A DNA stretch of 64,000 nucleotides from Schistosoma haematobium (Eukaryota > Platyhelminthes > Trematoda > Strigeidida > Schistosomatidae), in the NCBI RefSeq assembly GCF_000699445.3, contig NC_067200.1, positions 2,706,450 through 2,770,449 of the forward strand. Reading direction: 5' to 3'. A program made the translations under genes and the position numbers. The notes under the pieces are model-generated. The model did not search any database, had not been told where the DNA came from, and worked only from the letters and a program-made list of their open reading frames with translations. Positions 11,172 to 21,751 of this stretch are shown here, in pieces; within the stretch, counting starts at the first letter, position 1; each line of letters opens with the position of its first letter.

Positions 11172-12953
11172 TTGCCTATATTAAATGAAATATCTATAGT
11201 CTGCCATATTAAATTCGCCAACTTTTGCAGTAATGTCATTTTGAAAACAAAGGAAAGGATCAGTGAAAAGCTCGAAAAATCTTGTATTATTACTAATCAA
11301 GTTAATTTATTCCCAGTAAATCCTGAAAAGTATGTCACTAATTTATCCTCCATTGTATTATCTGCTAATGAAAAGGAAGCACTTTCTCTTGGTTTTAATT
11401 TCTCGGTCCCGATAACGCAAATGTCTGAATTGGAAATAAATGCCCAATTTGAAAATCTATATGATCAACTGAGTACTCTAACCCCTACGTCGTTAAATAA
11501 TCAAAGCTGGTGTAAAGCTAAACTAATGGATATAGCACACCACTTTCATAATGTTGGACCAAAACAGAGAAGCATATTAACTTCTCACCATTTTAAATCA
11601 TTAAAAGAACTACGAACAAACTCTGATATTGTCTTGTTAAAACCTGATAAAGGATCAGGCTTAGTTATCATGAATAAATGTGAATATAAAAGTAAGATGT
11701 TATCCATCCTTAGTGATGAAAGTAAACTTATGCCTGATGTTGAATTTGGAGGTATTAGCAAACTAGAAGTAAGAGTAAATTCAAACCTAGAAAAATTGCT
11801 TCTCATGAATATTATTAATAAAGAGGAATTTAACTTTCTAAAACCTATGGGTTCCAAGTACCCTCATTTATATGGACTATCTAAAATTCACAAACCTAAT
11901 GTTCCTTTACGTTCAATTCTATCAATGTGCAGATCACCTACACATAATCTGGCTAAATGGTTAACAAAGTTGTTGGACCCTATTCGAAGACATCTATGTA
12001 AGTATTCTCTAAAGGATTCTTTTGAACTGGTTGATCATTTAGATGATATTAATATCAAGGAAAAGACAATGTGTTCATTTGATGTAAATTCCTTGTTTAC
12101 AAATGTACCTTTAAAAAAAACCATTGATATATTATGTGATTACATATCTGAAAACAATTTTCAGTCACGTGTACCTGTAAAACTTCTTAAAGATTTACTA
12201 TTACTATGTACTGACAAAGTTCAGTTCACTTTTGAAGGTGAATACTTTCGTCAGATTGATGGAGTTGCTATGGGTAGTCCGCTAGGACCATTATTAGCAG
12301 ATGTGTTCATGGCACATGTTGAAAATCAGACTGATGACCTAATCGGAAACATGTCACTTTATAAGAGATATGTGGACGATATCTTAGTTGTTTGTGAGAG
12401 AAAAGAGGATATGTACCGTTTATTAAATAAACTTAACACTCTCCAAAACCATATTAGTCTCTCATTTGAAGAGGAGAAAAACGATCAGCTTCCTTTCCTA
12501 GATATGCTTCTGAGTAGACGAGAAGATGGCTCAGTCAAGCGATCTGTTTTTAGAAAACCAACGTGGACAGGTCAATATCTTAGTTATTATAGTTATTGCC
12601 GTGTGCAATACAAACGTGGTTTGATAAGATGTCTTTTCAACAGACTCGACCGTATTTGTATCAATGACGCCATTGATGATGTTAAGTTGTTAAATAAAAC
12701 GTTAATAGAAAATGGCTATCCTCTGAAATTCATAAATAGATGGAAAGTCCATGGTTCAGCGAGACCTACTGTAGCCTCGGTAGAGAAAAAGCCTGTCTAC
12801 ATCACCTTACCATTCAGAGGTGATTCAAATAGCCTTTTACTGAAACAACGACTTAAATCAGTCATCAATAAAACGTATTGCGCAGCAAAGGTCATCATCA
12901 AAGAAAGAACAAGGTGTATGTGTGACCAGATTGTTCGAAATGTATTGCTCTAA
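11172..12953 (+). CDS. Penelope-like element reverse transcriptase, open frame lacking its endonuclease
   Basis: A 593-residue uninterrupted frame. Visible RT signatures are KPDKGSG (157-163), GLSKIHKPN (235-243), FDVNSLFTNVP (303-313, with first catalytic Asp 304), GVAMGSPLGPLLADVFM (364-380) and RYVDD (399-403, with Asp 402 and 403). These are typical of Penelope-like elements, whose RT is related to telomerase and is normally followed by a GIY-YIG endonuclease. Here the frame stops after the post-RT linker with no GIY-YIG. The endonuclease is found inverted 130 bp downstream. No ATG starts the frame (it opens at a TTG; the nearest stop is at 11139) and the N terminus looks truncated at the join with an RTE 5' fragment. 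All RT catalytic residues are kept, so decay is recent, but without the endonuclease it is probably not autonomous. Confidence 0.93.
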   Translation: MPILNEISIVCHIKFANFCSNVILKTKERISEKLEKSCIITNQVNLFPVNPEKYVTNLSSIVLSANEKEALSLGFNFSVPITQMSELEINAQFENLYDQLSTLTPTSLNNQSWCKAKLMDIAHHFHNVGPKQRSILTSHHFKSLKELRTNSDIVLLKPDKGSGLVIMNKCEYKSKMLSILSDESKLMPDVEFGGISKLEVRVNSNLEKLLLMNIINKEEFNFLKPMGSKYPHLYGLSKIHKPNVPLRSILSMCRSPTHNLAKWLTKLLDPIRRHLCKYSLKDSFELVDHLDDINIKEKTMCSFDVNSLFTNVPLKKTIDILCDYISENNFQSRVPVKLLKDLLLLCTDKVQFTFEGEYFRQIDGVAMGSPLGPLLADVFMAHVENQTDDLIGNMSLYKRYVDDILVVCERKEDMYRLLNKLNTLQNHISLSFEEEKNDQLPFLDMLLSRREDGSVKRSVFRKPTWTGQYLSYYSYCRVQYKRGLIRCLFNRLDRICINDAIDDVKLLNKTLIENGYPLKFINRWKVHGSARPTVASVEKKPVYITLPFRGDSNSLLLKQRLKSVINKTYCAAKVIIKERTRCMCDQIVRNVLL

Positions 12954-13082
12954 TATATCACATAGTTCTGATAAACTACGTCTTCTCATTGCATTATCGA
13001 AGTTTCGATAAGTCATAACAAAGGAAAAATATTAAAGTACACAAAAACAAATGTGATTACCACTCTGGACAGTAAATCAGTA
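12954..13082 (+). other. Penelope element downstream segment
   Basis: The words TGTGACCAGATTGTTCGAAA (12920-12939) at the end of the RT frame re-occur as TGTGACCAAATTATTCGAAA at about 33247, downstream of the endonuclease of another Penelope copy. This piece therefore normally lies 3' of the GIY-YIG domain, which has been removed here. The remainder is AT-rich. Confidence 0.65.
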
Positions 13083-13395
13083 CTACCAGGGTAGGTTAAG
13101 TGTAAGTACAAATTGTTTTTGAACACATAAAGGGGGTTTCAATTTTCGTATAGCCAAGGCTTCAATTAACCTTAGTATACGTCCTTGACGGCTTTGGTAC
13201 AACACAACAAATGCTGATTTGATATCAACCTTATGACCCGTCTCAATCAAATGTTTCGCAATGGATGATGATGTTTGTCTATCCTGTGATCTTATTTCAC
13301 CATTGGAATTCATCTGATTTTGCAACCATTTTGGTATATGTTCACCCACCCTTAATTGCAAATCACGATTGCTCCTCCCTACGTACGTGTTTCAA
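13083..13395 (-). pseudogene. Penelope GIY-YIG endonuclease fragment, inverted
   Basis: The minus-strand frame reads TYVGRSNRDLQLRVGEHIPK and onward through KHLIETGHKVDIKSAFVVLY, then RILRLIEALAIRKLKPPLC, to a stop at 13083. It matches the C-terminal domain of the copy at 32890-33099. The second half of the GIY-YIG signature (YVG), the following Arg and the EH pair are visible. Upstream on the minus strand the match stops at about 13395, so no RT precedes it. Orientation is opposite to the RT at 11172-12953. Confidence 0.85.
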
Positions 13396-14279
13396 AGGGA
13401 CTAATTGTTTTAAAAAATTTATAAGTATTGAACAACTATATTGTCCTATTATGTAACTTGTTCGTGAAGTAAGTTGACATTTAAATAAGGTTCTTTGTAT
13501 TCGGACAACGGAATAATCATATTTCTAAATGTCAATAGTTACGAGATCAAAGATCTGTTCATTGTCAGTTACTTTTTCCGTTTAAGCGTCAAACGGTTAA
13601 TAATCACTTTTAAAACAGCGATATATAAACAAAATCGTCATATTCATCATGTTGAACTGGAAAGTTGTGCAATAACGTAAATAAACTAAAGTTAGAAACT
13701 TGGGTCTTTTTATGCTGGCTATGTAGTTCAAGGTTGACCCATTTATCGTGAAATATTTACTTTCTGAGTTCACCCCCTTAGATGATCACTAGTGAGCTCT
13801 CCTAAGTAGCCCCCAATCTCGAACGTAATAAATTTTCAGTATATTATGGTTTCCTGTCATTGTAAGGCTAAAATCTTCCAATGAAGTAAACCATCTTTCA
13901 CGCTGAATAATCTTCATAAACTTCTCTATATTATTAGCAGACTACAAGAATTTCTCGGAAAATTTGAGGCTGAGCATACCTCCTGAAATCAATACTTAGT
14001 AGGAAGTTCCCAGGAAGTTTCCGAAAAACGATATACTTCAGTTCTTAGCCTGATTAGATAGTTAATATTTTTTTTTAATTAAATTTGACATATCTTTAAA
14101 AGTTTGCAGAATATCAGGGTTATTCGGACACATATATACCTAAACTAGCCTTGGAAGTATAGTTTCTCCACCCTTTCGTCTTCCATTCAAAGTTAAAGTT
14201 CAGAAGATTTTTAAGGACTACTAGGAAGTAGTTAAATAGTTAGTTTCAAAAGTTCAACTTGTAGACTTATCACAATTTG
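13396..14279. other. AT-rich spacer, nothing recognised
   Basis: Contains only short frames without motifs. No repeat from elsewhere in the window was recognised. Confidence 0.55.
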
Positions 14280-14460
14280 CAAAGATGAATAGTGTCTAGC
14301 AGTGGAATCCAGGACGCGCGTTTCTTCCTATTTACGACTCGCCAGCTGGACGTATCTGCATCTCAGAGTCGATGTTTGCTCCGGGGCTCGAAGACCAGGA
14401 GCATAAGATTCAAACGCCATCACGTTATCCACTTAGCTAGTGCGTCCTGATAACCACTTG
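14280..14460 (-). mobile_element. Smα-type SINE with hammerhead core
   Basis: Read on the minus strand this is a tRNA-like head followed by the classical schistosome hammerhead. Stem I is CCAG against CTGG, the core is CTGGCGA (one A-to-G change) and GAAA, stem III CGC/GCG has no loop, and the cleavage triplet is GTC before CTGGATT. Stem II is damaged. The well-known Smα words CAGTGGAATCCAGGACGCGC are seen on the plus strand. Confidence 0.88.
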
Positions 14461-14499
14461 CTTGTGTAGTGGGGTGAATTTTATATTCACTTTATATCG

Positions 14500-14795
14500 C
14501 TTGCTTACATCTTTCTATTGTTGTTTAGGACTACAACTGATCCGTCTCTTTAAACAAACGGCACTGGATTCTAGTCCTGGAGTAAAAATTAACTCTAGGA
14601 TACAGGTGCGTGTAGCTAACGAATCCCAAATAGGACGAAACACGCATCCTGAATTTCAACTTCTAGTCTTTATCTATCTTTGTTTAGAATGTATGTGAAT
14701 TAAGGTAATATCAAGACAGTCCGCACAGTATGCACATATACTAATAAGAGACTGATCAATTACAGTCCTAAAACATCAATGAGAAATCATTAAAT
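14500..14795. mobile_element. Smα-type SINE, head-to-head rearranged
   Basis: The left part (14500-14550) is a minus-strand Smα 3' tail and the right part (about 14560-14795) is a plus-strand Smα with ATAGGACGAAAC, ACGCATCCTGAATTTC and the same tail in the opposite direction. The hammerhead 5' core is lost (TAACGA). The tail words GACTGATCAATTACAGTCCT and their complement bracket the locus. Confidence 0.8.
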
Positions 14796-15125
14796 AACAA
14801 TAATAATAAGCTTTATTGTTAATACAAATTAATGCTTATTCTCTATAGAACAAAAGAAAGACGTTCCAATTATTATCATTATATGAATAGATTATTATCT
14901 TTAAATCATTAACGTTTCTATATGAGTAAGTATACACGTAGTTAATAACAGTAGATGAACTCTTGACATAGAAAGAAAGAAATTAAGAAAGAATAAAAAC
15001 AAAACAAGATATCAATGATTCAGATTGACTCTTCATTATCTAAATGTTTTATTGAGAATTCTATTGTAAGATTCCGTTATGAGATAGTAACTGAATGATG
15101 ACAATGGTTGATGCGTCACTTAATT
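14796..15125. other. AT-rich spacer, nothing recognised
   Basis: No ORF or shared repeat was seen. Confidence 0.55.
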
Positions 15126-15337
15126 TCATGGATTAGTTGAAGCTAAACATTAACATTGTTGAATACCGGTTAGCTCAATGGTCTAAAGGTTAAGCGCTCG
15201 CGCATGAGACTGATAGGCGGGATCATGGATGCGTACTGTTGAGGAGCCCCATACTAGAATGAAACGGTCGTCCATATTTTTCCAGGTTTTCTATAGTAAT
15301 CTAGCTTCAAATGACTCAGGATATCAACTATTAAAAT
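15126..15337 (+). mobile_element. Hammerhead SINE (family B)
   Basis: Head with A-box-like ATGGTCTAAAGG and the TTAAGCGCTCGCGC word. The B box has been deleted (GATAGGCGGGATC), and a decayed hammerhead (TTGAGGA, GAAA) and the tail follow. An L1 solo LTR lies 36 bp downstream. Confidence 0.85.
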
Positions 15338-15373
15338 TCTATATTGTATTAAACATATAATATTGAATGAAAC

Positions 15374-15887
15374 TATCATATGCCGACGAGAATTAGGAAT
15401 GGTAACTTTTGAGAACTATCTATAGAACAATACCATACATATATTCCTATTGTATAGTTGATAAATAGTTACACTGTTCATATTAGTGTTCCTCTTATTA
15501 TAAGCTTTATTTTGACCCATAAACTATTAGGATACCATTCACCATTCTTGAGTTATGCCCAATCTATTAATTACTATCTCCTACATTCACAGCCACGTCT
15601 GACTAAATCTTGTACAAATGTTGTTTTCTGTTTTGTGGTGCGATATAGTCTGTTTGATTTGTATATAAACCCAGTATGTTTGAAATATGTGATTGATATT
15701 GTGGAGGCTGATATTGGTGTTCTGGACTGTAACAGGTGAGGTTAGGCTGGAAGAAGGATCGATAAGGATTCGAGACTACTCGTACGCATTCATGCGTCAT
15801 TGTTCTGATCGATGAATCACTGTTCTTTAATTGGTGGTACCTTTAAATTTGTATATTAATAGGGCACACAGGCCACAAGTTATAACA
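15374..15887 (+). mobile_element. Solo LTR, family L1, full length
   Basis: 514 bp. The ends are TATCATATG (mutated TGTTATATG) and GTTATAACA, forming the short inverted termini of the family. A TATA-like box GTATATAAAC is at 15661-15670 and fixes the orientation. The flanks are GAAAC (15369-15373) and AAAAC (15888-15892), a 4-of-5 match that fits a decayed 5-bp target duplication. It is nearly identical to 7982-8488 in inverted orientation. There are no internal coding parts. Confidence 0.85.
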
Positions 15888-16309
15888 AAAACCATTAATA
15901 TTATTTATAATAATCAAATATCTGATGATCGGATTTTAATTGATTGATTGATTGATTTATTGATTGACTGACTATTATTCTTATCACTACTATCACACAT
16001 TTCACTCGTTCTATTCAATTATCAATTATCAATCATATGATCGATAGAAAAGTCTACCTGTATTTTTTTGTGTGTAACAAAATGACTTACCTGTCATTTA
16101 GTATCTGGTCAATGTATTAATGAATAATAATGTAGTTGTCAACGTGTAAATGATATTTATCTAAATGAAGTGTAGTGTAACAAGTATTGATCCGTAATAA
16201 CAGTAATAATGATGAAACGTAGATTAAAATGAAAACAACCATACTGATAACTTGTGTTATGTTTCTTTATATGCAATATATTTGGTTATATATTTTTTTC
16301 GTTAGAAAG
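15888..16309. other. AT-rich spacer with (GATT)n
   Basis: Holds a short (GATT)n run at about 15939-15972. No other feature is visible. Confidence 0.6.
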
Positions 16310-16560
16310 ATCATCATCGATTGAGGAAAACACTCAACTGCTTCACAAGACAAACCCTCACATGGAATCCTCAAGGCCAAAGGAAAAGAGGAAGACGAAA
16401 GAACACAGTACGCTGAGTAATGGAGACAGATATGAGAAGGATGAACAAGAATTGAACAGAACTAGAAAAGAAGGCCCAGGACAAAGTGGGTTGGAGAATG
16501 CTAGTTGGAGGTATATGCTTCTCCATTAGGAGTAACAGGCGTAAGTAAGTAAGTAAGGCT
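16310..16560 (+). mobile_element. RTE-clade LINE 3' end fragment
   Basis: Decayed coding end of the RTE polyprotein. Frames give GDRYEKDEQELNR and GWRMLV-like pieces, then AGGAGTAACAGGC and a (GTAA)n tail to 16555. It has the same layout as 10405-10645. Confidence 0.83.
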
Positions 16561-17392
16561 CATCTATTGTATTTTAATGATTATATATGATAAGTCATTT
16601 GAATCATGTCCCACTTCCTATTTGTAAATTCTATAATGTATTGGTGTTAGTTAACTATATATGTCATAAGAATGATCTAAACGGTTGTTAGATTTAATCA
16701 TGATATAGTTGAACTTCAATGGCTATGACTTCTTATTAAAACTTTAGGAATATTATGAAATGAATTGCTAGTCAGCTGATGTTCATATATCATGGCATAG
16801 AATCGATCAAAACGGTTTAGGTTTATACATTCTATATCTTGCCTTAAACTGTGAAATCAAAATTCCTTCTCTTTCTATCATATCCCTTATTATGTGATCT
16901 ATCTTTTATATATATATTACTACCATTGTAGTAACTACTTCTATGAATTTGATGTTCATCTTGCTGTGTTAATAAGATGTGGCAATTTGGACCGATGTAT
17001 ATATGTACCTGATCCTACATTAAAGCTGACTGACTGATGTTCATATAAACTTAGTCTTCGATTTGAGTAAATCTTGATGTATTCCATTTATTTAACTAAG
17101 AACTATTATAGATAAAAGTATTAGATAACGAATTGGTTGATCATATGGAATTTCAGTAAGTACATAACAGTTGATAAATAATATAACAATCTAGTTATAT
17201 TCTAATGATCATTTCAATTCGTTTCAAAGCGAGCTGTATTTCACCTCGGTAAGACTGTAATCTATGGATGAACCAGTCAGAAGCGCTTGCAGAATCTCTA
17301 GGTCACAGTGCCAATTCCAGAACTTAATGATCACGTACGATCGGTACACAGCGAATTTTAGAGAAAACTTGATAATTGAGCGACTAAAATAA
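16561..17392. other. AT-rich spacer, nothing recognised
   Basis: No ORF, tRNA or repeat shared with other parts of the window was found. The last 150 bp could be the 5' flank of the Merlin remnant, but I see no terminal inverted repeat. Confidence 0.55.
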
Positions 17393-18052
17393 ATGGAACT
17401 ATTAAAAAGTTCTTTTATTTGTGATTGTGTTAATCAAATAACTTGTAGACCTTGTGCAGACTACCGTGATGTTGTTGTCTTTCGATGTAATATATGTTAG
17501 AGGAAGAAGTCTACTAGAATAGGAACTTCTTTCGCTCGATCCAGATTGAGACTAAGGCAACTTATGACAATCGTTGCGAACTGGATAATAAAAGCACCAT
17601 TAACACTGGTTGCAGCCGAGTACTATCATATATACGGATGATTGGAGAGCGTACAGATGCCCACATAGACTTGGTTATATGCATCGTGTCGTTGTCTAAA
17701 AGCGGCATTTTTGGATCCAACAACCAGAGTGCACACAGACAATATTCAAGCTATGTATTCCAGGCTGAAAGACTTTTTGCAACCTTATCATGGCTCCAGA
17801 GGTCGACTATTATGTAACCGTACGGATGATTTCTTCTTTCATATGCATTACGATTTTAGAAACTGTGAACTTCTTTCTAACCTTGACAAACTTTTGAACC
17901 ATGTAAAAGAAGTGTATCCAGTCAACCACCAGAAGAAAGAGGAAGGGAGAGAGTCGAAAGCCTTGTCTGACTCCGATAGAGTAAAACTATTTCAGAGCCT
18001 TAATAATGGACAAACAAATCTCTTCAAGGTTATGGATCATTTATTAAAATAG
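17393..18052 (+). pseudogene. Merlin-type (IS1016-like) DNA transposase remnant
   Basis: The frame starting at ATG 17393 gives a zinc-ribbon N terminus (CRPC at 18-21 and CNIC at 32-35 of the reading) broken by a TAG at 17498, then KKSTRIGTSFARSRLRL. After an apparent internal deletion a second frame reads IIYTDDWRAYRCPHRLGYMH, and a +1 shift leads into LDPTTRVHTDNIQAMYSRLK up to the stop at 18050-18052. The YTDxWxAY and DPTTxxHTxxIxxxxxRLK blocks are characteristic of the DDE transposases of the Merlin/IS1016 group, which is known from schistosomes. The stop, frameshift and missing catalytic middle show it is dead. I found no terminal inverted repeats. Confidence 0.82.
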
Positions 18053-18185
18053 GATTAGGAATTAGGGTTATGAGTTAAAATTAGTGGGGTTTTTTTATCA
18101 TAAACTGATATCAGTTGTAATACATGACACTTAAACTCCATATCCTAGGTCCTAACTTATCAGTTTATTTATCAGGAGTTTTTGT

Positions 18186-18435
18186 GAATATTATAGTTGA
18201 GATCATGGAAAACCTGGAAACACTAGACGTTTGTTCCGTCCTATTGTGGGACTCCTCCGTAGCAGTGCGCATCTACGATCTCGCCTCATGAGTAGCGTGC
18301 ATGGGCGCTTAACCACTAGTTCACTGAGCCGGCATCCAATGGTGTTAATGTATAGCTTCAACCAATCCACAAAATTGAGCGACATATCCACCATTATCAT
18401 CAGTGAGTTACCATCTCACAACAGACATGGTTTAT
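18186..18435 (-). mobile_element. Hammerhead SINE (family B), variant core
   Basis: On the minus strand the order is head, ACCACTAG/CTAGTGGT A-box region, damaged B box, hammerhead with GTCC/GGAC stem II, tail. The catalytic 5' core carries a three-base insertion (CTACGGAGGA instead of CTGAGGA), a variant shared with several other copies, so it should not cleave. Confidence 0.85.
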
Positions 18436-18549
18436 TTATCTTTGCTGTCATTTGACTGGCTAAAACAGTTTATCATCTCTAAGTCTTTTGCTGATTTAAT
18501 TCAAAATTATCAGACAATTCAACCGTAATGATAATTTAACTGTCCAATA

Positions 18550-18735
18550 AGTAAATCGCTCTCACAAGCGAGACTGATAGGTATTGAGTTCGAATCTTGA
18601 GAGGTGAGATTGTGGATGCGCACTATTGGGGAGTCCTATACTAGGATGAAACGGATAGTCAGTGCTTCCAGGTTTTCCATGATGATCTAGCTTCAATTGA
18701 TTCATGAATTCAATTATTAAATGACTATAATATCC
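18550..18735 (+). mobile_element. Hammerhead SINE (family B), decayed
   Basis: Starts in the head (GCGAGACTGATAGGT), with B-box-like GAGTTCGAATCTT. The core reads TTGGGGA and GAAA, and the 3' side of stem III is mutated. The tail is complete to ATATCCACAA. Confidence 0.85.
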
Positions 18736-19077
18736 ACAATACTTCTCTCCGCATATACAATTATTGCTTACTATATTTACATGTATGTATGTATGTGAAA
18801 GCTTTACTGTGTTGAAACTGTTATACAAAACAATAAGACTAGACAAATAACATAAGGGTAGACGTTCAAGGTCATGAATATGTATAGACAAAACTTAATA
18901 TTTTCCAGTAAACATGAAATATACAGTTTGATCTTGATAAGGTTTTGAAATGATCATTTTATATGATATTAATTTTACTCTTTATGTAGAATATATATTG
19001 AATAAAACTGTTGACTTTGTTATCTTTTTCTCAAATAACAAATAATGTTCTCAGAAAGGGAGGTTTTTTGTGAATAG
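18736..19077. other. AT-rich spacer, nothing recognised
   Basis: No coding or RNA feature was seen. Confidence 0.55.
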
Positions 19078-19383
19078 TGTAGTCATTTATTAATTGAATT
19101 CATGTATCAATTGAAGCTAGACCATCATGGAAAAGCTGGAAGCGCTAGACGGCCGTTTAATCCTAGTATGGGACTCCTTAGTAGTGAGCATCTACGATCC
19201 CGCCTTGCGAGATTCGAACTCAGTGCCGATCAGACTCATGCGTGAATGTTTAATCTCTAAGTCATTGAGCCGGCATCCAACTGTGCTAGTGTCTAACTTC
19301 AACCAATCCACAAAATTTTCCCACCGTCCACCATTATCTTCAGTGAGTCACTGCTACATAACAAACATGGTTGAACTCCACTG
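19078..19383 (-). mobile_element. Hammerhead SINE (family B), near full length
   Basis: One of the longest copies: about 300 bp from the 5' leader (TTGAAGTTAGAC on the minus strand) through the tRNA-like head, B box, hammerhead and tail. The core is CTAAGGA (G-to-A) with TAAA replacing GAAA, so it is inactive. Stem III CGG/CCG is kept. Confidence 0.87.
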
Positions 19384-19469
19384 ATCACGGCTTCTCACTA
19401 GAACTCAAGGAATTACATCTAAAACCAATCACTAGTGATCGTATGAAGATTACTATGAGAAAAGGGTTT

Positions 19470-19625
19470 TCGTGGAGATTGTAGTTATTTAATAATTGAA
19501 TTCTTGAGTTAATTGAAGCTAGACCATTACTATAGAAAACCTGGAAATACTGGAGTGCCGTTTCGTTCTCGTATAGGACTTCTCATCAGTTCGCATCCAC
19601 GACCCCTCCCCGCAGGACTCAAATG
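19470..19625 (-). mobile_element. Hammerhead SINE (family B), head lost
   Basis: Tail and hammerhead only. On the minus strand GAACGAAACGGC and a shifted CTGATGA-like core are seen. It breaks off before the B box. Confidence 0.82.
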
Positions 19626-19826
19626 TTCTAGATATTACGATTAATTAGGACGTAAAAACAATTTACACTAGTTGACCGATATTTAGACTTGAAAAATTTT
19701 TCCATCACAAATGAAATCATCAATCCTTTCATCATTGTATGTGAATATGGTTCGTTTGAAAATTTGTTATGTAATGGAGATATGTAACTCAGTTGAATAA
19801 GTTTAGGTAAGTTTCATTTGTTGTAC

Positions 19827-19990
19827 TGGAATCCAAGACACGCGCTTCATCCTGGTTGAGACTCGTCAGCCAGATGTATTAACACCTCAGAGTTGACATT
19901 CACTGTGGGAATACCGAGGCAATATGCGCAGTATGTATATATCTCATTAAGACTCTGATCAACTGCATTCCTAAACATCAGTGAGAAGAT
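19827..19990. mobile_element. Smα-type SINE, head-to-head rearranged
   Basis: The left part (19827-19918) is a minus-strand Smα hammerhead with an intact CTGACGA core and GAAG in place of GAAA. From about 19919 the element tail continues in the plus direction (ATGCGCAGTATGTATATATC, then ACTCTGATCAACTGCATTCC). The two halves are joined in inverted orientation. Confidence 0.8.
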
Positions 19991-20264
19991 TCAAACAACC
20001 AGTACAAGATGAACAATCTGAATCATTTGTTTACACGTAGCCTATTGATATTATTTAGGTGTTCAAAATGTAGTTGGTTGAGATGGGTTTGAATTCATAA
20101 TCTAATGATTGAAATCTAAAAGCTTTAACTACTACTCAGCATACACTATTTGTAATGCTTCATGTTTTCCCGAAAAAAAACACTCTTGTCTTTAAAATTC
20201 CAAGAATTTCGCATCCATACTTTTTAGATAATTATCTTATAATTATATTTTTATGAACTATTCA

Positions 20265-20825
20265 ACCAACTTACTTATGTATGTCTGTTACTCCTCGTGG
20301 AGGAATGTAGGCCGCCCACCAGCATTTGCCATCCAAACCTGTCCCAAGCAATCCTTTCCAGCTCTTTCCAGTTGTTGTTCATCCTTATCATATCTGATTC
20401 CATTTCCCGATGTAATGTGTTCTGTGACCTTCCTCTTTTCTACTTCCCTTCAAGATTCCATATTAGTGTTTGTCTCGTGATACAGGTTGGTGATTTCCAT
20501 AATGTATGTCCTGTACATTTCCATCGAATTTTCCTAATTTCCTCTTCAGCTGGAAGCTAGTTTGTTCTCTCCCACAGAAAGCTGTTGCTGATTGTATCCG
20601 GCTAATGGGTGTTGAGTATCTTGTGTAGACAATTATTTATAAATACTTGTACCTTCTTGATGATGGTTGTAGTAGTTCTCGAAGTTTCATCTCCGTACAG
20701 TAGAACTACCTTGACGTTGGTATTGAAGATTGTGACTTTGATATTGATTGAAAGTTGTTTTGAGTTCCATATATTCTTCAATTGTAGGAATACATCGCTT
20801 GATTTGCCAATCAAATTCATAAATA
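20265..20825 (-). mobile_element. RTE-clade LINE 3' fragment (RT C terminus to tail)
   Basis: The minus strand reads FLQLKNIWNSKQLSINIKVT, then FNTNVKVVLLYGDETSRTTT and IIKKVQVFINNCLHKILN, the part C-terminal to the RT palm in RTE elements. Several frameshifted blocks then run to the 3' end with the terminal ACTTACTTA repeat at 20265. It is 5'-truncated at about 20825 and non-functional. Confidence 0.88.
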
Positions 20826-21079
20826 GAAGTAATCCAAGTTTATAGAAACCAGTTAAAAGATGTCAATGACAAACATTCTAACTTAAGATTAAAAAGGAAA
20901 CAATCATGGACTATGAAAACATATTTAAGCTGATTAAAAAGATAGAAACTCTGTACATGTTACTTTTAACTCCATTCAAGTTTTATCATATCTATTATAT
21001 AATCATAGTTAAACTAATTCTTATCAGAAATTATTTCTAATATTGATCAACTATTGTTGTCCATTAACAGTAATGAATA

Positions 21080-21340
21080 GGTTGGATTAGTTGAAGTTAG
21101 ACATTAAAACCGGTAGATGACGGCCAGTTTAATGGTGTAGTGATTAAGCACTTACGTGCGAGATTTATAGATTGTCGGTTCAAATCTTGTGAAGCGGGAT
21201 TGTGAATACGTACTGCTACGAAGGACTTCCACAATAGGACAAAACAGTCATCCAGTGTTTTCAGGTTTTCCATAATGATGGTCTACCTTCAATTGATTCA
21301 TGATCTCAACTATTAAAATTATTATCATATCCACAAATAT
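21080..21340 (+). mobile_element. Hammerhead SINE (family B), full length but decayed
   Basis: The leader, head, B box (CGGTTCAAATCTTG), hammerhead region (CTACGAAGGA variant, CAAAA in place of GAAA) and tail are all present. Confidence 0.85.
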
Positions 21341-21751
21341 CCCCTGCTGATCGTAATGGATAACTTTTTAAAAAAAAATAAAACTAATCAATAATGTACT
21401 TTTATTTACTATCTATTGATTTATCGATTATTTTTTTGACATAGTTACTAAAAGATAAACAAGTTTTGGCAAGACCAAATTGTGTTGTGTTTTTTTCTCT
21501 CTCAACATAATGATTTCGTGTTAGTAACTAATATTTCAAGAATGAATATGGATGTTCTATATGACGGTTTATTATTATTATTATGATTATCGATCAGCTG
21601 ATATTGATTACTTCCATTAATTATGTATGATTTAAGGTTAATAGTGTTATATATAAGTTTGTCTAATATAGATATAGAATTAAAGATTTAATTCTTCTCT
21701 CATTTAAAGATGATATGATTACTATTACCATCTTTAATTAATGCGGATGTA
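21341..21751. other. AT-rich spacer, nothing recognised
   Basis: Strongly AT-rich with short homopolymers. No ORF or shared repeat was seen. Confidence 0.55.
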
